Source: a candidate division KSB1 bacterium
GTDB lineage: Bacteria > Electryoneota > RPQS01
NCBI GenBank assembly: GCA_016214895.1
Contig: JACRMR010000003.1
Coordinates: 124,001 to 188,000 of the forward strand
Length of the DNA stretch: 64,000 nt
Direction of reading: 5' to 3'
Of this stretch, positions 44,518 to 53,248 are shown piece after piece (positions within the stretch are counted from its first letter, which is position 1; every line of letters begins with the position of its first letter). Made by a program: the position numbers and the translations under genes. The notes beneath the pieces were generated by a model. That model saw only the letters and a program-made list of their open reading frames with translations, made no database searches and was not told where the DNA came from.

Positions 44518-46182
44518 GTGGAGTGCGGCCACGCGAGGAATATTATAAGTAGCGAATTTACAATAACATCTATTGAGTACGCCGGACTTCCGGCATATTC
44601 AAGGATTTGGCAGGAGACGGTTTCAGGCGAGCGGCTTAGCCTCGCTGCATTTGCACGCCCGGCAAATAGCTGGGAAATGTGCGCCGAGGCGGCGCGGGAG
44701 CAGCTTGCAGCAGAGCGGGACTGGAACGGTCTGGCGGATCTGCTCGTTGCCGGGTCGCAATCCTACGGTGTTTCCGCGGCGGCGACAGCGCGGGCCGAGC
44801 TGCTGCGACAGGGGAAAGCGGTTGCCGTGGTGACGGGGCAACAGGTGGGTTATCTCGGTGGACCGCTCTACACATTTTTGAAAGCCTATCACGCGACGCG
44901 GCTGGCCGTCGAGCATGAGCATCGCACGGGGATTCCGACGCTGGCGATTTTCTGGCTGGAGGGCGAGGACCACGATCTTGAGGAGGTGCGCGATGCGCAC
45001 TACCTGACGAAGGGCGGCGAGGTCGCGGCACTGCGCTTCGTTCCGGAGCGCGAGCTTCCGCATTCGGCGGTGGGACGATATGCGGTTCGCGCGGCGGCGC
45101 AGGTTGAGGAATTGGCCGCGGGACTGGATGCGCCGGACGAGGCGGCGATCGCGTTGCTGCATCGTTGTTACGATGATGCGACGTTGGCGGACGGGCTGGG
45201 GCGGTTGCTGGCGGCGACGCTGGGGCCGCGCGGGCTGCTGCTGGTGGAGGGCAGCGATGCGCGCTTGAAGGCGTTGGCGCGACCGCTGTGGAATCGCGTG
45301 CTGGCTCGCGGCCCGGAGCTGTCCGGACTCCTGCAGGCGCGTTCGGAGCAACTCGCGGCGGCGGGGTATCCGGCGCCGATTCATCCCTCGCCGGAGAACT
45401 GGCTGTTTTACGTGCTGGACGAATTGCAGCGACGCACTCCGCTCAGCTATGCGGGCCAGCTGCATGGTGTGGACGGCGGGACGCGCGAATTGACGTTGGA
45501 CGGGCTTCGTGAGCGGGTTGAAGCGGCGCCGGAGCGGATCAGTCCGAAGGCGGCGTTGCGGCCGTTGTATCAGGATTTTGTGTTGCCGACCGTAGCGTAT
45601 GTCGCGGGTCCGGGGGAGCTAAGTTATCACATGCAGCTGGCGCCGTTTTACCGAGAACTCGGCGTGGCGGCGCCGTCGCTGATCCCCCGGTTTTCGGCGA
45701 CGATTCAGGACGCGAAGACGGCGCGGGTGTGCGCGAAACTCGAGCTCGGTTTGGCGGAACTATTGCGCGAACCCGAGCATGTTTTGCAGAAGCAGGTATT
45801 GCGCGGGGCGGATGACGGCCGGACGGTGGAGGTGTTTGCGCAGGCGAAAGCGGAGATCGAAGCGGCGCTGGAGCGGGTGAAGGGATATGTGGGTGAGATC
45901 GATCCGACGTTGGCGGGGGCCGCGGCGGGCGGCGTGGGGAAGATCCTGCATCCTTTGGAGCAATTGCGCGAGAAGACGGACAAGGCGTTGAAGCAGCGGC
46001 ATGCGACGAGTTTGACGCGGTTGGAGAAGGCGTTGAACGTGTTGCGGGGCGGCGGGACGAGCGCGGAGCGGAAGCTGGCGACGGGCTACTATCTGGCGCG
46101 CTTCGGCGGGGCGCGGCTGTTGCGGGCGCTGGACGAGCTGCCGCTGGAGCCGGCGCGACATCATTTGATCACGATGGAATAG
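44518..46182 (+). CDS. bshC: Bacillithiol synthase BshC (cysteine-adding enzyme)
   Basis: About 554 residues from GTG 44518 (AGGTGG at 44504-44509); GTG 44506 or TTG 44515 are alternatives. BshC joins L-cysteine to glucosaminyl-malate in the last step of bacillithiol synthesis in the cytoplasm. Family motifs seen: VVTGQQVGYLGGPLYTFLKA (20 residues, Gln-Gln near 108-109), AIFWLEGEDHDLEEV (Glu150-Asp153), WNRVL..., PSLIPRFSATI and a C-terminal coiled-coil region (LEQLREKTDKALKQRHATSL). The length matches the family (about 530-550). It is first in a rightward stretch that also holds bshB1 (49115) and bshA (52094), and is followed 12 bp later by the BNR-repeat gene, so both may share a transcript. 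Confidence 0.93.
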   Translation: MECGHARNIISSEFTITSIEYAGLPAYSRIWQETVSGERLSLAAFARPANSWEMCAEAAREQLAAERDWNGLADLLVAGSQSYGVSAAATARAELLRQGKAVAVVTGQQVGYLGGPLYTFLKAYHATRLAVEHEHRTGIPTLAIFWLEGEDHDLEEVRDAHYLTKGGEVAALRFVPERELPHSAVGRYAVRAAAQVEELAAGLDAPDEAAIALLHRCYDDATLADGLGRLLAATLGPRGLLLVEGSDARLKALARPLWNRVLARGPELSGLLQARSEQLAAAGYPAPIHPSPENWLFYVLDELQRRTPLSYAGQLHGVDGGTRELTLDGLRERVEAAPERISPKAALRPLYQDFVLPTVAYVAGPGELSYHMQLAPFYRELGVAAPSLIPRFSATIQDAKTARVCAKLELGLAELLREPEHVLQKQVLRGADDGRTVEVFAQAKAEIEAALERVKGYVGEIDPTLAGAAAGGVGKILHPLEQLREKTDKALKQRHATSLTRLEKALNVLRGGGTSAERKLATGYYLARFGGARLLRALDELPLEPARHHLITME

Positions 46183-46194
46183 GAGAACGCGACG

Positions 46195-48729
46195 ATGAAA
46201 CAGACGATGACGTTGCTGTGTCTGGCGGGCGCGCTGGTGGGGTTGATTCTGATATTTGTTCCCGAGACCCCCCTTGGCCCCCCCATAAATGGGGGGGAAG
46301 TGAGACGGGAACCCACCCCTCCTGGCCACCCCGTGAACGGAGGGGAATCCGAGGCGGAGGAGGAGCAGCGGCGCATGCTGGCGCCTTCCGATTGGTTTTT
46401 GCAGCAGCGGACGTGGCCGCGGGGCGAGCTGAATCGCCCCGCGATAGAACAGGCGCGCGCGCAGGCGCTCGGCTTGCAGCGGCGCGGGGTGCGGACGCTG
46501 GACGATAGTTGGACGTTTGCCGGACCGACGAACGTGGGAGGGCGGGTGACGGCGCTGGCGGTGCATCCGTCGGCACCGGACACGGTGTACGCGGGCGCGG
46601 CGATTGGCGGAGTTCTGAAATCGACGAACGGGGGATTGAATTGGACGACGGTATTTGAAGAGGATTTTGCGTTGTCGATCGGGGCGCTGGCGGTGGATCC
46701 GCAGCACGCGACGTGGGTATGGGTGGGGACGGGCGAGGCGAACGCGAGCGGCGACAGCTACGGCGGGAACGGGGTCTATTTAAGTCAGGACGGCGGCCGG
46801 ACGTGGCAGCACAAGGGCTTAGAGGCGACGCGGCATATCGGGAAGCTCGCGGTGGATCCGGCAAATTCGAATCGGGTATTCGTGGCGGCGGCGGGCGAGA
46901 ATGTGGGGACGAATCCGGAGCGCGGGGTGTATCGCACGACGGATGGCGGGACGAGTTGGGAGCGGGTGTTGTACTTAACGGATTCGACGGCGTGCATTGA
47001 CGTGGCGGTGAATCCGGTTCATGCGGACACGGTTTATGCGGTGATGTGGGAGCGGGTGCGGCGGCCGTGGAACCGGCAGGCGGGGGGGCTAACGAGCGGG
47101 ATCTGGCGCAGCACGAACGGGGGGGATACGTGGTCGGAGTTGATCACCGGGCTGCCGCATACGACGACGGTGGGTCGCGGGGGGATCGCGGTGTCGCCGG
47201 TAAATCCGCAGCGGTTGTATGCGGTGTACGCGAACGATCCGGGGAGCATTCTCGGGACGTATCGCAGCGATAATGCGGGCAACAGTTGGACGACGGTGGC
47301 GAATCCGAGCGGGAGTTTTTACAGCACCTTCGGCTGGTATTTCGGTCAGGTTTGGGCGCATCCGACGAATCAGAATACGGTCTTTGTGCAGGGGGTGCAG
47401 ATGTTCCGCAGCACGAACAGCGGTTCCAGCTGGACGACGCGCTTCGGCGATGCGCATGTGGATCATCACGCGTTGTGGATCAATCCGGCGAACGCGAACA
47501 CGATGATCGACGGTCACGACGGCGGGATCAATGTTTCGACGAATGGCGGCACGTCTTCGACGATGTCGGTGGATTTGCCGATCACGCAATTTTATGCGAT
47601 CACGTCCGATCCGCAGTTGCCGCAGCGGTTGTACGGCGGGACGCAGGACAACAGCACGCCGCGCACGTTGACGGGGGCGGTGAATGACTGGGATGTGTTG
47701 TACGGCGGCGACGGATTTTATTGTCTGGTCGATCCGCGGGACAGCGACGTGATCTATGCGGAGTCGCAATACGGCGGACTCAGCAAGTCGCTGGATGGGG
47801 GATTGAGCTGGGACTACCTCGGCTCGGATTTCGATTTGGACCGGATTAATTGGAACATGCCGGTGGTGATGTCGGCGCAGGATCCGGACGTGCTGTATGT
47901 GGGGACGTATCGCGTGTGGAAGTCGGTGAACGGGGGGCTGACCTGGACGGCGATTTCGGGTGATTTGACGGGCGGTCCGGGGCCGGGTGGCCTCGTGTTC
48001 GGCACGGTGACGACGATCTCGGCGAGTCCGGCGGATGCCCAGGTCGTCTATGCGGGGACGGACGATGCGCGGGTGTGGGTGACGACGAACGGCGGCGGAG
48101 CGTGGACGAACATCAGCGCGGGGCTGCCGCAGCTGTGGTGTACGCGAGTGGCCGCGCATCCGGATTCGGGGGGGGTGGTGTATGTGACGTTTTCGGGATA
48201 CAAATACGAGGATTACCTGCCGCACGTTCTGCGCAGCGGCGATTACGGCGGGACGTGGGCGGATGTGGGAGCGGGCTTGCCGGAGGGGCCGGTGAACGAT
48301 GTAATTGTCGATCCGGACTTTCCGAATTATGTTTATGTGGCGACGGATTTCGGGATCTATTACACGCCGAACTGGGGCGCGGAGTGGTTGCCGGTGGGAA
48401 CGGGCCTGCCGACGAGCAGCGTCTATGATTTGGAGCTGACGACGGGGACTCCGCGCTATCTCGTGGCGGGTACGCACGGGCGCTCGATGTGGCGGCATCC
48501 GGTGCCGTCCTCCGCGCCGGCGGCGCCGACGGAATTGGTCATGTCAGACGACGGCATGTTGCGCTGGCAATCGGTGGCGGGTGCGACGAGCTACAGCGTG
48601 TATGGCGCGCCGCATGTGGATTCGACGGGCAGTCTGCTGGTGGCGGGCGTGCTCGATACGGTATGGACGGACTTGCTGTTCGGGGGTCGTCCCGCGACGT
48701 ACTTATATTTTGTGCGGGCGGCGAGGTGA
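46195..48729 (+). CDS. Secreted BNR/sortilin-type propeller protein with Fn3-like end
   Basis: 844 residues; AGGAG lies before ATG 46195. Signal or anchor segment MTLLCLAGALVGLILIFVP. Residues 22-52 are encoded by two hairpin repeats (see 46271-46350). From about 105 to 760 the protein is a series of propeller repeats with the Asp-box/BNR pattern S-x-N/D-x-G-x-T/S-W: STNGGLNWT, SQDGGRTWQ, TTDGGTSWE, STNGGDTWS, SDNAGNSWT, STNSGSSWT, SLDGGLSWD, SVNGGLTWT, TTNGGGAWT, SGDYGGTWA. Families with this fold include sialidase-like, xyloglucanase and VPS10/sortilin proteins; no sialidase Arg triad is obvious, so I name only the fold. The last 80 residues are Fn3-like, ending TYLYFVRAAR. Cotranscription with bshC is likely. 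Confidence 0.85.
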   Translation: MKQTMTLLCLAGALVGLILIFVPETPLGPPINGGEVRREPTPPGHPVNGGESEAEEEQRRMLAPSDWFLQQRTWPRGELNRPAIEQARAQALGLQRRGVRTLDDSWTFAGPTNVGGRVTALAVHPSAPDTVYAGAAIGGVLKSTNGGLNWTTVFEEDFALSIGALAVDPQHATWVWVGTGEANASGDSYGGNGVYLSQDGGRTWQHKGLEATRHIGKLAVDPANSNRVFVAAAGENVGTNPERGVYRTTDGGTSWERVLYLTDSTACIDVAVNPVHADTVYAVMWERVRRPWNRQAGGLTSGIWRSTNGGDTWSELITGLPHTTTVGRGGIAVSPVNPQRLYAVYANDPGSILGTYRSDNAGNSWTTVANPSGSFYSTFGWYFGQVWAHPTNQNTVFVQGVQMFRSTNSGSSWTTRFGDAHVDHHALWINPANANTMIDGHDGGINVSTNGGTSSTMSVDLPITQFYAITSDPQLPQRLYGGTQDNSTPRTLTGAVNDWDVLYGGDGFYCLVDPRDSDVIYAESQYGGLSKSLDGGLSWDYLGSDFDLDRINWNMPVVMSAQDPDVLYVGTYRVWKSVNGGLTWTAISGDLTGGPGPGGLVFGTVTTISASPADAQVVYAGTDDARVWVTTNGGGAWTNISAGLPQLWCTRVAAHPDSGGVVYVTFSGYKYEDYLPHVLRSGDYGGTWADVGAGLPEGPVNDVIVDPDFPNYVYVATDFGIYYTPNWGAEWLPVGTGLPTSSVYDLELTTGTPRYLVAGTHGRSMWRHPVPSSAPAAPTELVMSDDGMLRWQSVAGATSYSVYGAPHVDSTGSLLVAGVLDTVWTDLLFGGRPATYLYFVRAAR
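46271..46350 (+). repeat. Two hairpin repeats inside a coding sequence
   Basis: First hairpin: C7 (46278-46284), loop ATAAAT, G7 (46291-46297). Second: CCCCTCC (46316-46322) / GGAGGGG (46339-46345) containing CCCCGTGAACGGAGGGG, the H17 type found between genes at 48765-48790 and 53253-53290. Both are read in the same frame as P-P-I-N-G-G-E and H-P-V-N-G-G-E, just after the signal segment of the 46195 gene. Confidence 0.85.
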
Positions 48730-48757
48730 GGGAGTAGAGCGGGAAGCGGGAATACAG

Positions 48758-49085
48758 CCCCCCCTAATCCCCCCGTGAACGGAGGGGGATCCGATTTCCG
48801 ATTCCGAGCGGGGCACGTGCAGACTCAAGACACGTGCCGCCGCGAAGAAGGGCGGACTCTCCGATTCCGGCCGCGCGAGGACGCACGGCTCGGCGGGGAA
48901 GAGCGGGGCACGTCAAGTCTCAAGAGACGTGCCGCCGCGAAGTAGGGCGGACTCTCCGATTCCGGCCGCGCGAGGACGCACGGCTCGGGGGGGGGAAGAG
49001 CGGGGCACGTCAAGTCTCAAGAGACGTGCCGCCGCGACGAAGGGCAGACTCTCCGATTCCGGCCGCGCGGGGACGCACGGCTCGG
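48758..49085 (-). repeat. Intergenic cluster: H17 and three H5-H9 composites, leftward
   Basis: H17 at 48760-48792 (CCCCCCGTGAACGGAGGGGG); then three tandem composites of H5 (GCACGTC ... GACGTGC, first copy GCACGTGCAGACTCAAGACA) and H9 inverted, framed by CCGATTCC and GCTCGGCG, near 48806-48897, 48900-48990 and 48999-49085. The linkers differ slightly (GAAGAAGGGCGG, GAAGTAGGGCGG, GACGAAGGGCAG). No gene is present here. Confidence 0.9.
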
Positions 49086-49114
49086 CGAAGCAGAATGTAG
49101 TGATGAGGTAGAGC

Positions 49115-49840
49115 ATGTTTGAAGCGGTCGAGACGAAGGTGGATGTGCTGGCGATTGGGGCGCATCCGGATGATATTGAGTTGTGCTGCGCGGGGACGCT
49201 GTTGCGGCTAAAGTCACTGGGCTATTCGATTGGTCTGGTGGATATGACGCGGGGTGAGCGCGGGACACGCGGGACGCCGGAGCTTCGCGCGGCGGAGGCG
49301 AACGCGGCGCTTGGCAGTCTGGGGTTTGCGTTTCGCGAGAATCTGGATTTGGGGGACATGCACATCCGGGACACGGATGAGCGCCGGCGGCACGTGGTGG
49401 AGTGCATTCGGCGGCACCAGCCAAGGCTGATATTTACGCAGTATTTTCACGACCGTCATCCCGATCACGAGGGGACGGCGCAGGTGGTGAAGAACGCGGT
49501 GTTTCTGGCGGGGGCGGCGAACTTTGACGCGGCGGGGGAGCCGCATGTGGCGAAGCGGCTGTTGTACTGGCCGGCCTCGTGGGTTCACGATGTAAACGTG
49601 TTCGTGGATGTGAGCGAATTTTACGCGGGGAAGATCGCGGCGGCGCAATGCTACAGGTCGCAGTTCTACGATCCGGGTTCGAGCGATCCGGAGACGCAGT
49701 TGTCGCGGCAGAGTTTTTGGGCGGACATGGAGACGCGGCACCGCAACTTTGGGTTGCAAATCGGCGTCCAATACGCGGAGGCATTTTTCATGCGCGAGAA
49801 GATCCGGGTCGATGATCCCGTGGCGACGCTGGCGCGGTGA
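49115..49840 (+). CDS. bshB1: Bacillithiol biosynthesis deacetylase BshB1 (PIG-L/LmbE family)
   Basis: 241 residues. Zinc-dependent deacetylase that converts GlcNAc-malate to GlcN-malate, second step of bacillithiol synthesis. Seen: VLAIGAHPDDIELCCAGTLL (20 residues; His17 and Asp20 as metal ligands, Asp19 as candidate general base), TRGERGTRGTPELRAAEANA (20; the T-R-G-E-x-G-T-R-G motif), FRENLDLGDM, and FHDRHPDHEGT with His118 as third ligand. The closing HVAKRLLYWPASWV and KIAAAQCYRSQF fit the BshB1 subgroup better than mycothiol MshB. GAGG seven bases before the ATG. It lies between hairpin clusters, apart from bshA and bshC but on the same strand. Confidence 0.93.
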   Translation: MFEAVETKVDVLAIGAHPDDIELCCAGTLLRLKSLGYSIGLVDMTRGERGTRGTPELRAAEANAALGSLGFAFRENLDLGDMHIRDTDERRRHVVECIRRHQPRLIFTQYFHDRHPDHEGTAQVVKNAVFLAGAANFDAAGEPHVAKRLLYWPASWVHDVNVFVDVSEFYAGKIAAAQCYRSQFYDPGSSDPETQLSRQSFWADMETRHRNFGLQIGVQYAEAFFMREKIRVDDPVATLAR

Positions 49841-49861
49841 CGGACGGCGCGCACGCTCAGA

Positions 49862-49891
49862 AGGGGCACATGAAGACAAGTGCCGCCCAAT
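49862..49891 (-). repeat. Single H4-like hairpin with one stem mismatch
   Basis: GGGGCACATGAAGACAAGTG then CCGCC: arms GCACATG and CAAGTGC pair at six of seven positions, as if an H3 arm met an H4 arm. Leftward orientation. Confidence 0.75.
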
Positions 49892-49945
49892 GGTTCGGTT
49901 TGCAGTTTCCTAATTTTCGATACCTCTCATACTGGAGAATTGGTC

Positions 49946-51814
49946 ATGAAGAGTCTGACATGCTTGCTGGCACTGCTGGCGGTGTTTGCGCTGGCCTTTG
50001 GCGATGCGCCGAAGGTGAAGATTGAGAAATTGGACGATCTGCCGCGGCATCTGTACAAGATTGACGTGAAGGCGGCGGAGCTGCTGGATAACGATGCGGC
50101 GCTGTTGAAGTTGGCCAAGGAGGTCGAGGCCAATCTCAAGGCGGACCTGGACAAGTTTGACATTCAGGATAAGACGACGCTGAAGGGGATGTGGGCGGAT
50201 CTGGGTTCGATCGCGCTGATCGAAGGTCGTTATGACGATTACCTCAAGGGTCTCGAGCTGCGTAAGTCGCTGGAGGACAAGGAGGCGAGTCGCTACACGA
50301 CGGGGCTATTCATGCGGGCTTTTATCGCGGCGAAGCAGTCCGGCGACACAGATTTCGCGGGAGCGCTGAAGCGCGAGCTGGAAAAGCTGGTGAAGGACCT
50401 GCCCTACGAGGTATGTGAAGCGAATCTCAAGTCGGCGAAGGGTTCCGCGGAAATCGTGTCGAAGGATTTGTTAGTCGGGCAGATCAATTCGGCGATCCAG
50501 CCGACGCTGGATGGCTCGAAGGGCGAGATGAGTCAGGATATTGCGACGGGGCTGTTAAGTCAGGCGGTGTCGGCGCGGAATCTGATTCCGTACAAGCAGG
50601 TGATTGTGGAGGTCTATAGTGCGTGGATCGACGCGCATGCGACGGCCTTGAAGCCGGACATTTGGGAAGCGCGCGACGTGACTTTGACGCCGCAGGAGGG
50701 CAAGGATCCGGTGGTGGTGGGGGTTTGGGATTCCGGTGTAGATGTTGAGATATTTCTGCCGAAGCAGCAGGTGTGGACGAACAGCAGGGAAGTCGCGGAT
50801 AACAACAAGGACGACGACGGCAACGGTTACATCGACGACGTGCACGGGATTGCGTATTCGCTGCACTCGGAGAAGGAGATTCCGTTGTTGTACAACGTGG
50901 GCGACGTGTCGCAGGATCGTCCGCGCTTGCAGCGGCTGATCAAGGGTTTTTCGGATTTGCAGTCGAGTGTGGACAGTGAGGAGTCGCAGGAGCTGAAGGT
51001 GATGATGAGCAAGCTGCCGGCGGATTCGGTGAAGCCGTTCATTGAGGGCATCGCGAAGTACGGGAATTACTCGCACGGGACGCACGTGGCGGGGATCGCG
51101 GCGAAGGGCAATCCGTTTGTGCGGTTGCTGACGTCGCGGATCACGTTTGACTATCACATGATTCCGGAGACGCCGACGAAGGAGCTGGCGCGGGCGGAGG
51201 CGAAGGCGAATGCCGAGGCGATCGCGTATTTCAAGCAGAACGGCGTGCGCGTGGTGAACATGAGCTGGGGCGGGTCGCTGCGTTCGGTGGAAGAGGCGCT
51301 GGAGCAGAATAACGCGGGCGGGTCGGTGGACGAGCGCAAGCAGTTGGCACGGGAGATATTTGAGATCAGCAAGGACGGGCTGTTTGAAGCGATGAAAGGC
51401 GCGCCGGAGATTTTGTTCGTGGTGTCGGCGGGCAATTCGAACAGTGACAACGAATTCGAGGAGTTCATGCCGAGTTCGTTCGTGCTGCCGAACATGTTGA
51501 CGGTGGGCGCGGTGGATCAGGCCGGCGACGAGACGAGCTTTACGAGTTTCGGCAAGACGGAAGTCTATGCCAACGGGTTTGAAGTGTTGAGCTATGTTCC
51601 CGGCGGCGATCAGATCAAGTACAACGGGACGTCGATGTCGTCGCCCAACGTGACGAATCTCGCGGCGAAGTTGCTGGCCAGGAATGCGAAGCTGAATCCG
51701 ACGCAATTGCGGGAGCTGATTATCAACGGCAGCGAAGAGCGCAAGTCGGGCGATCGAATATTCCGATTGATCAATCCGCGGCGTTCGATGGAATTGCTGG
51801 CGGCGGGGAAGTAG
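49946..51814 (+). CDS. Secreted subtilisin-like serine protease (S8), intact triad
   Basis: 622 residues from ATG 49946 (GGAG eight bases upstream; signal peptide MKSLTCLLALLAVFALAFGD). Residues 20-240 are a helical, lysine-rich pro-region unlike the usual short I9 propeptide. Catalytic residues: Asp262 in VGVWDSGVD, His377 in SHGTHVAGIA, Ser563 in GTSMSSPNV, with oxyanion Asn497 in VVSAGNSNS. The insertion between Asp and His (about 270-375) contains an acidic Ca-binding-like run DNNKDDDGNGYIDDVHG. There is no C-terminal sorting or Fn3 module, so it may be periplasmic or released by another route. Base use is less G-rich than in flanking genes. The ATG is 105 bp after bshB1. Confidence 0.93.
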   Translation: MKSLTCLLALLAVFALAFGDAPKVKIEKLDDLPRHLYKIDVKAAELLDNDAALLKLAKEVEANLKADLDKFDIQDKTTLKGMWADLGSIALIEGRYDDYLKGLELRKSLEDKEASRYTTGLFMRAFIAAKQSGDTDFAGALKRELEKLVKDLPYEVCEANLKSAKGSAEIVSKDLLVGQINSAIQPTLDGSKGEMSQDIATGLLSQAVSARNLIPYKQVIVEVYSAWIDAHATALKPDIWEARDVTLTPQEGKDPVVVGVWDSGVDVEIFLPKQQVWTNSREVADNNKDDDGNGYIDDVHGIAYSLHSEKEIPLLYNVGDVSQDRPRLQRLIKGFSDLQSSVDSEESQELKVMMSKLPADSVKPFIEGIAKYGNYSHGTHVAGIAAKGNPFVRLLTSRITFDYHMIPETPTKELARAEAKANAEAIAYFKQNGVRVVNMSWGGSLRSVEEALEQNNAGGSVDERKQLAREIFEISKDGLFEAMKGAPEILFVVSAGNSNSDNEFEEFMPSSFVLPNMLTVGAVDQAGDETSFTSFGKTEVYANGFEVLSYVPGGDQIKYNGTSMSSPNVTNLAAKLLARNAKLNPTQLRELIINGSEERKSGDRIFRLINPRRSMELLAAGK

Positions 51815-51839
51815 GGCGGGAGGCGGCCTCCCTTGCAGA

Positions 51840-52082
51840 ATGCGAGGGGGGGAGTGCTGACGCTCCGATTCCGGCCGCGCGGGGACGCACGGCTCGGCGG
51901 GGGGAGAGCGGGGCACGTCAAGTCTCAAGAGACGTGCCGCCGCAGGGAAGATTCCGGGCATGTGAAGACACATGCCGCGGCGGTGGAGCTCGGCGGAGGG
52001 AAGAGCGGGGCACGTGGCTCGGCGGGGAAGAGGCGCGAAGACGCGCACCCCCCTTGATCCCCCCACAGGATGTGGGGGGAGG
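51840..52082 (-). repeat. Intergenic cluster: H9, H5, H3, H12, leftward
   Basis: H9 inverted near 51862-51898, H5 inverted near 51909-51942, H3 inverted near 51950-51982 (GCATGTGAAGACACATGC), decayed H5/H9 pieces, and H12 inverted at about 52028-52080. The final G-run plus the next bases, GGGGGGAGGT, also form the ribosome-binding site of bshA. Confidence 0.87.
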
Positions 52083-52093
52083 TAAAACGAACT

Positions 52094-53212
52094 ATGAACA
52101 TCGGCATTGTTTGCTATCCGACGCATGGCGGTTCGGGAGTGGTGGCCTCGGAGTTGGGGTTGGCGCTGGCGGATCGCGGGCATAACGTGCATTTCTTTTC
52201 GACGGCGCGGCCATTCCGCTTGCCCGGATTTAAGCCGAACGTATTCTTTCACGAAGTGCCGGTGGTGCATTACTCGCTGTTTGAGCACACGCCGTACACG
52301 TTGACGATTTCCTCGACGTTGTACGAGGCGGCGGAGTTGCACGGGTTGGATGTGATCCACGCGCACTATGCGATTCCGCATGCGGCGGCGGCGCTGATGG
52401 CGAAGCAGATGGGCGGCGGTCGGCCGCCGATCGTGACGACGCTGCACGGGACGGATATTACGCTGGTGGGTTCGCATCCGGCCTATTTGCCGACGGTGCG
52501 GTGGGCGATCAATGAATCGGATGCGGTGACGGCGGTGTCGCAGCATCTGGCGGCGGAGACGCATCAGCGGTTGGGCGTGACGCGCGAGATTGACGTGGTG
52601 TATAATTTTGTGGATGGCGCGATCTACCGTCGTCAGCCGTGTTCGGTGGAGCGCAAGCTGTTTTCGCTGGCGGGCGAACCGCTGATTATGCATATCTCGA
52701 ATTTTCGTCCGGTGAAGCGGATCGGAGATTTGATCGAGGCGTTTATCAAGGTGCGGAAGCAGGCGAAGTGCCGGATGCTGCTGGTGGGGGACGGGCCGGA
52801 GCGCACGCGGGCGGAGCAGGACGCGCGGCGGGCGGGGGTGCTGGGCGACGTGGTTTTTCTGGGCAACCAGGTAGCGGTGAATGAGTTGCTGGGGATTGCG
52901 GACATCTATTTTCTGCCGTCGGAGAATGAGTCGTTCGGGCTGTCGGCGCTGGAGGCGATGGCCAGTGAAGCGCCGGTGGTGGCGACGAAGATCGGTGGTT
53001 TGCCTGAAGTTGTGAAGGAAGGGGAGACGGGGTTTCTGTGTGATTTGGGTGACACGGACACGATGGCGGCGCGAATCTTGCAGTTAGTCGAAGACGGGGA
53101 ATTACGCCGGACGATGGGGCAGGCGGCCCGCCGGCGCGCCTTGACCGAATTCCCGCAGGACAAGATCGTGCCGCAGTACGAGGCGGTTTACTCGCGGATC
53201 GCGAAGGGGTGA
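52094..53212 (+). CDS. bshA: N-acetylglucosaminyl L-malate synthase BshA
   Basis: 372 residues, GT4 glycosyltransferase that joins GlcNAc (from UDP-GlcNAc) to L-malate, first step of bacillithiol synthesis. ATG 52094 chosen because the protein opening MNIGIVCYPTHGGSGVVASE (20) is the family N-terminus. Other motifs: PFRLPGFKPNVFFHEVPVV, LDVIHAHYAIPHAAAA (His89 and His91), TLHGTDITLVGSHPAYLPTV (20), VYNFVDGAIY, ISNFRPVKRI, and the GT4 E-x7-E motif in SENESFGLSALEAMA. GGAGG at 52078-52082 lies 11 bases upstream, supplied by the end of an H12 hairpin. With bshB1 and bshC it completes the pathway within 9 kb. Confidence 0.95.
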   Translation: MNIGIVCYPTHGGSGVVASELGLALADRGHNVHFFSTARPFRLPGFKPNVFFHEVPVVHYSLFEHTPYTLTISSTLYEAAELHGLDVIHAHYAIPHAAAALMAKQMGGGRPPIVTTLHGTDITLVGSHPAYLPTVRWAINESDAVTAVSQHLAAETHQRLGVTREIDVVYNFVDGAIYRRQPCSVERKLFSLAGEPLIMHISNFRPVKRIGDLIEAFIKVRKQAKCRMLLVGDGPERTRAEQDARRAGVLGDVVFLGNQVAVNELLGIADIYFLPSENESFGLSALEAMASEAPVVATKIGGLPEVVKEGETGFLCDLGDTDTMAARILQLVEDGELRRTMGQAARRRALTEFPQDKIVPQYEAVYSRIAKG

Positions 53213-53248
53213 AGCAGCGCATCGCCGCGCGCTCGGACACGATCGGCG

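Noticed and set aside
38197-44520. A defined oriC
   Set aside because: The skew and polarity change suggest an origin, but I found no DnaA-box-like TTATCCACA cluster and no dnaA or dnaN, so no origin is annotated.
47089-48498. 469-residue frame on the - strand
   Set aside because: Antisense to the BNR propeller repeats, Arg/Pro-rich, no domain.
50555-52693. 712-residue open frame on the - strand
   Set aside because: It runs antisense through the subtilase, an intergenic hairpin cluster and bshA; Arg/His-rich composition typical of shadow frames.
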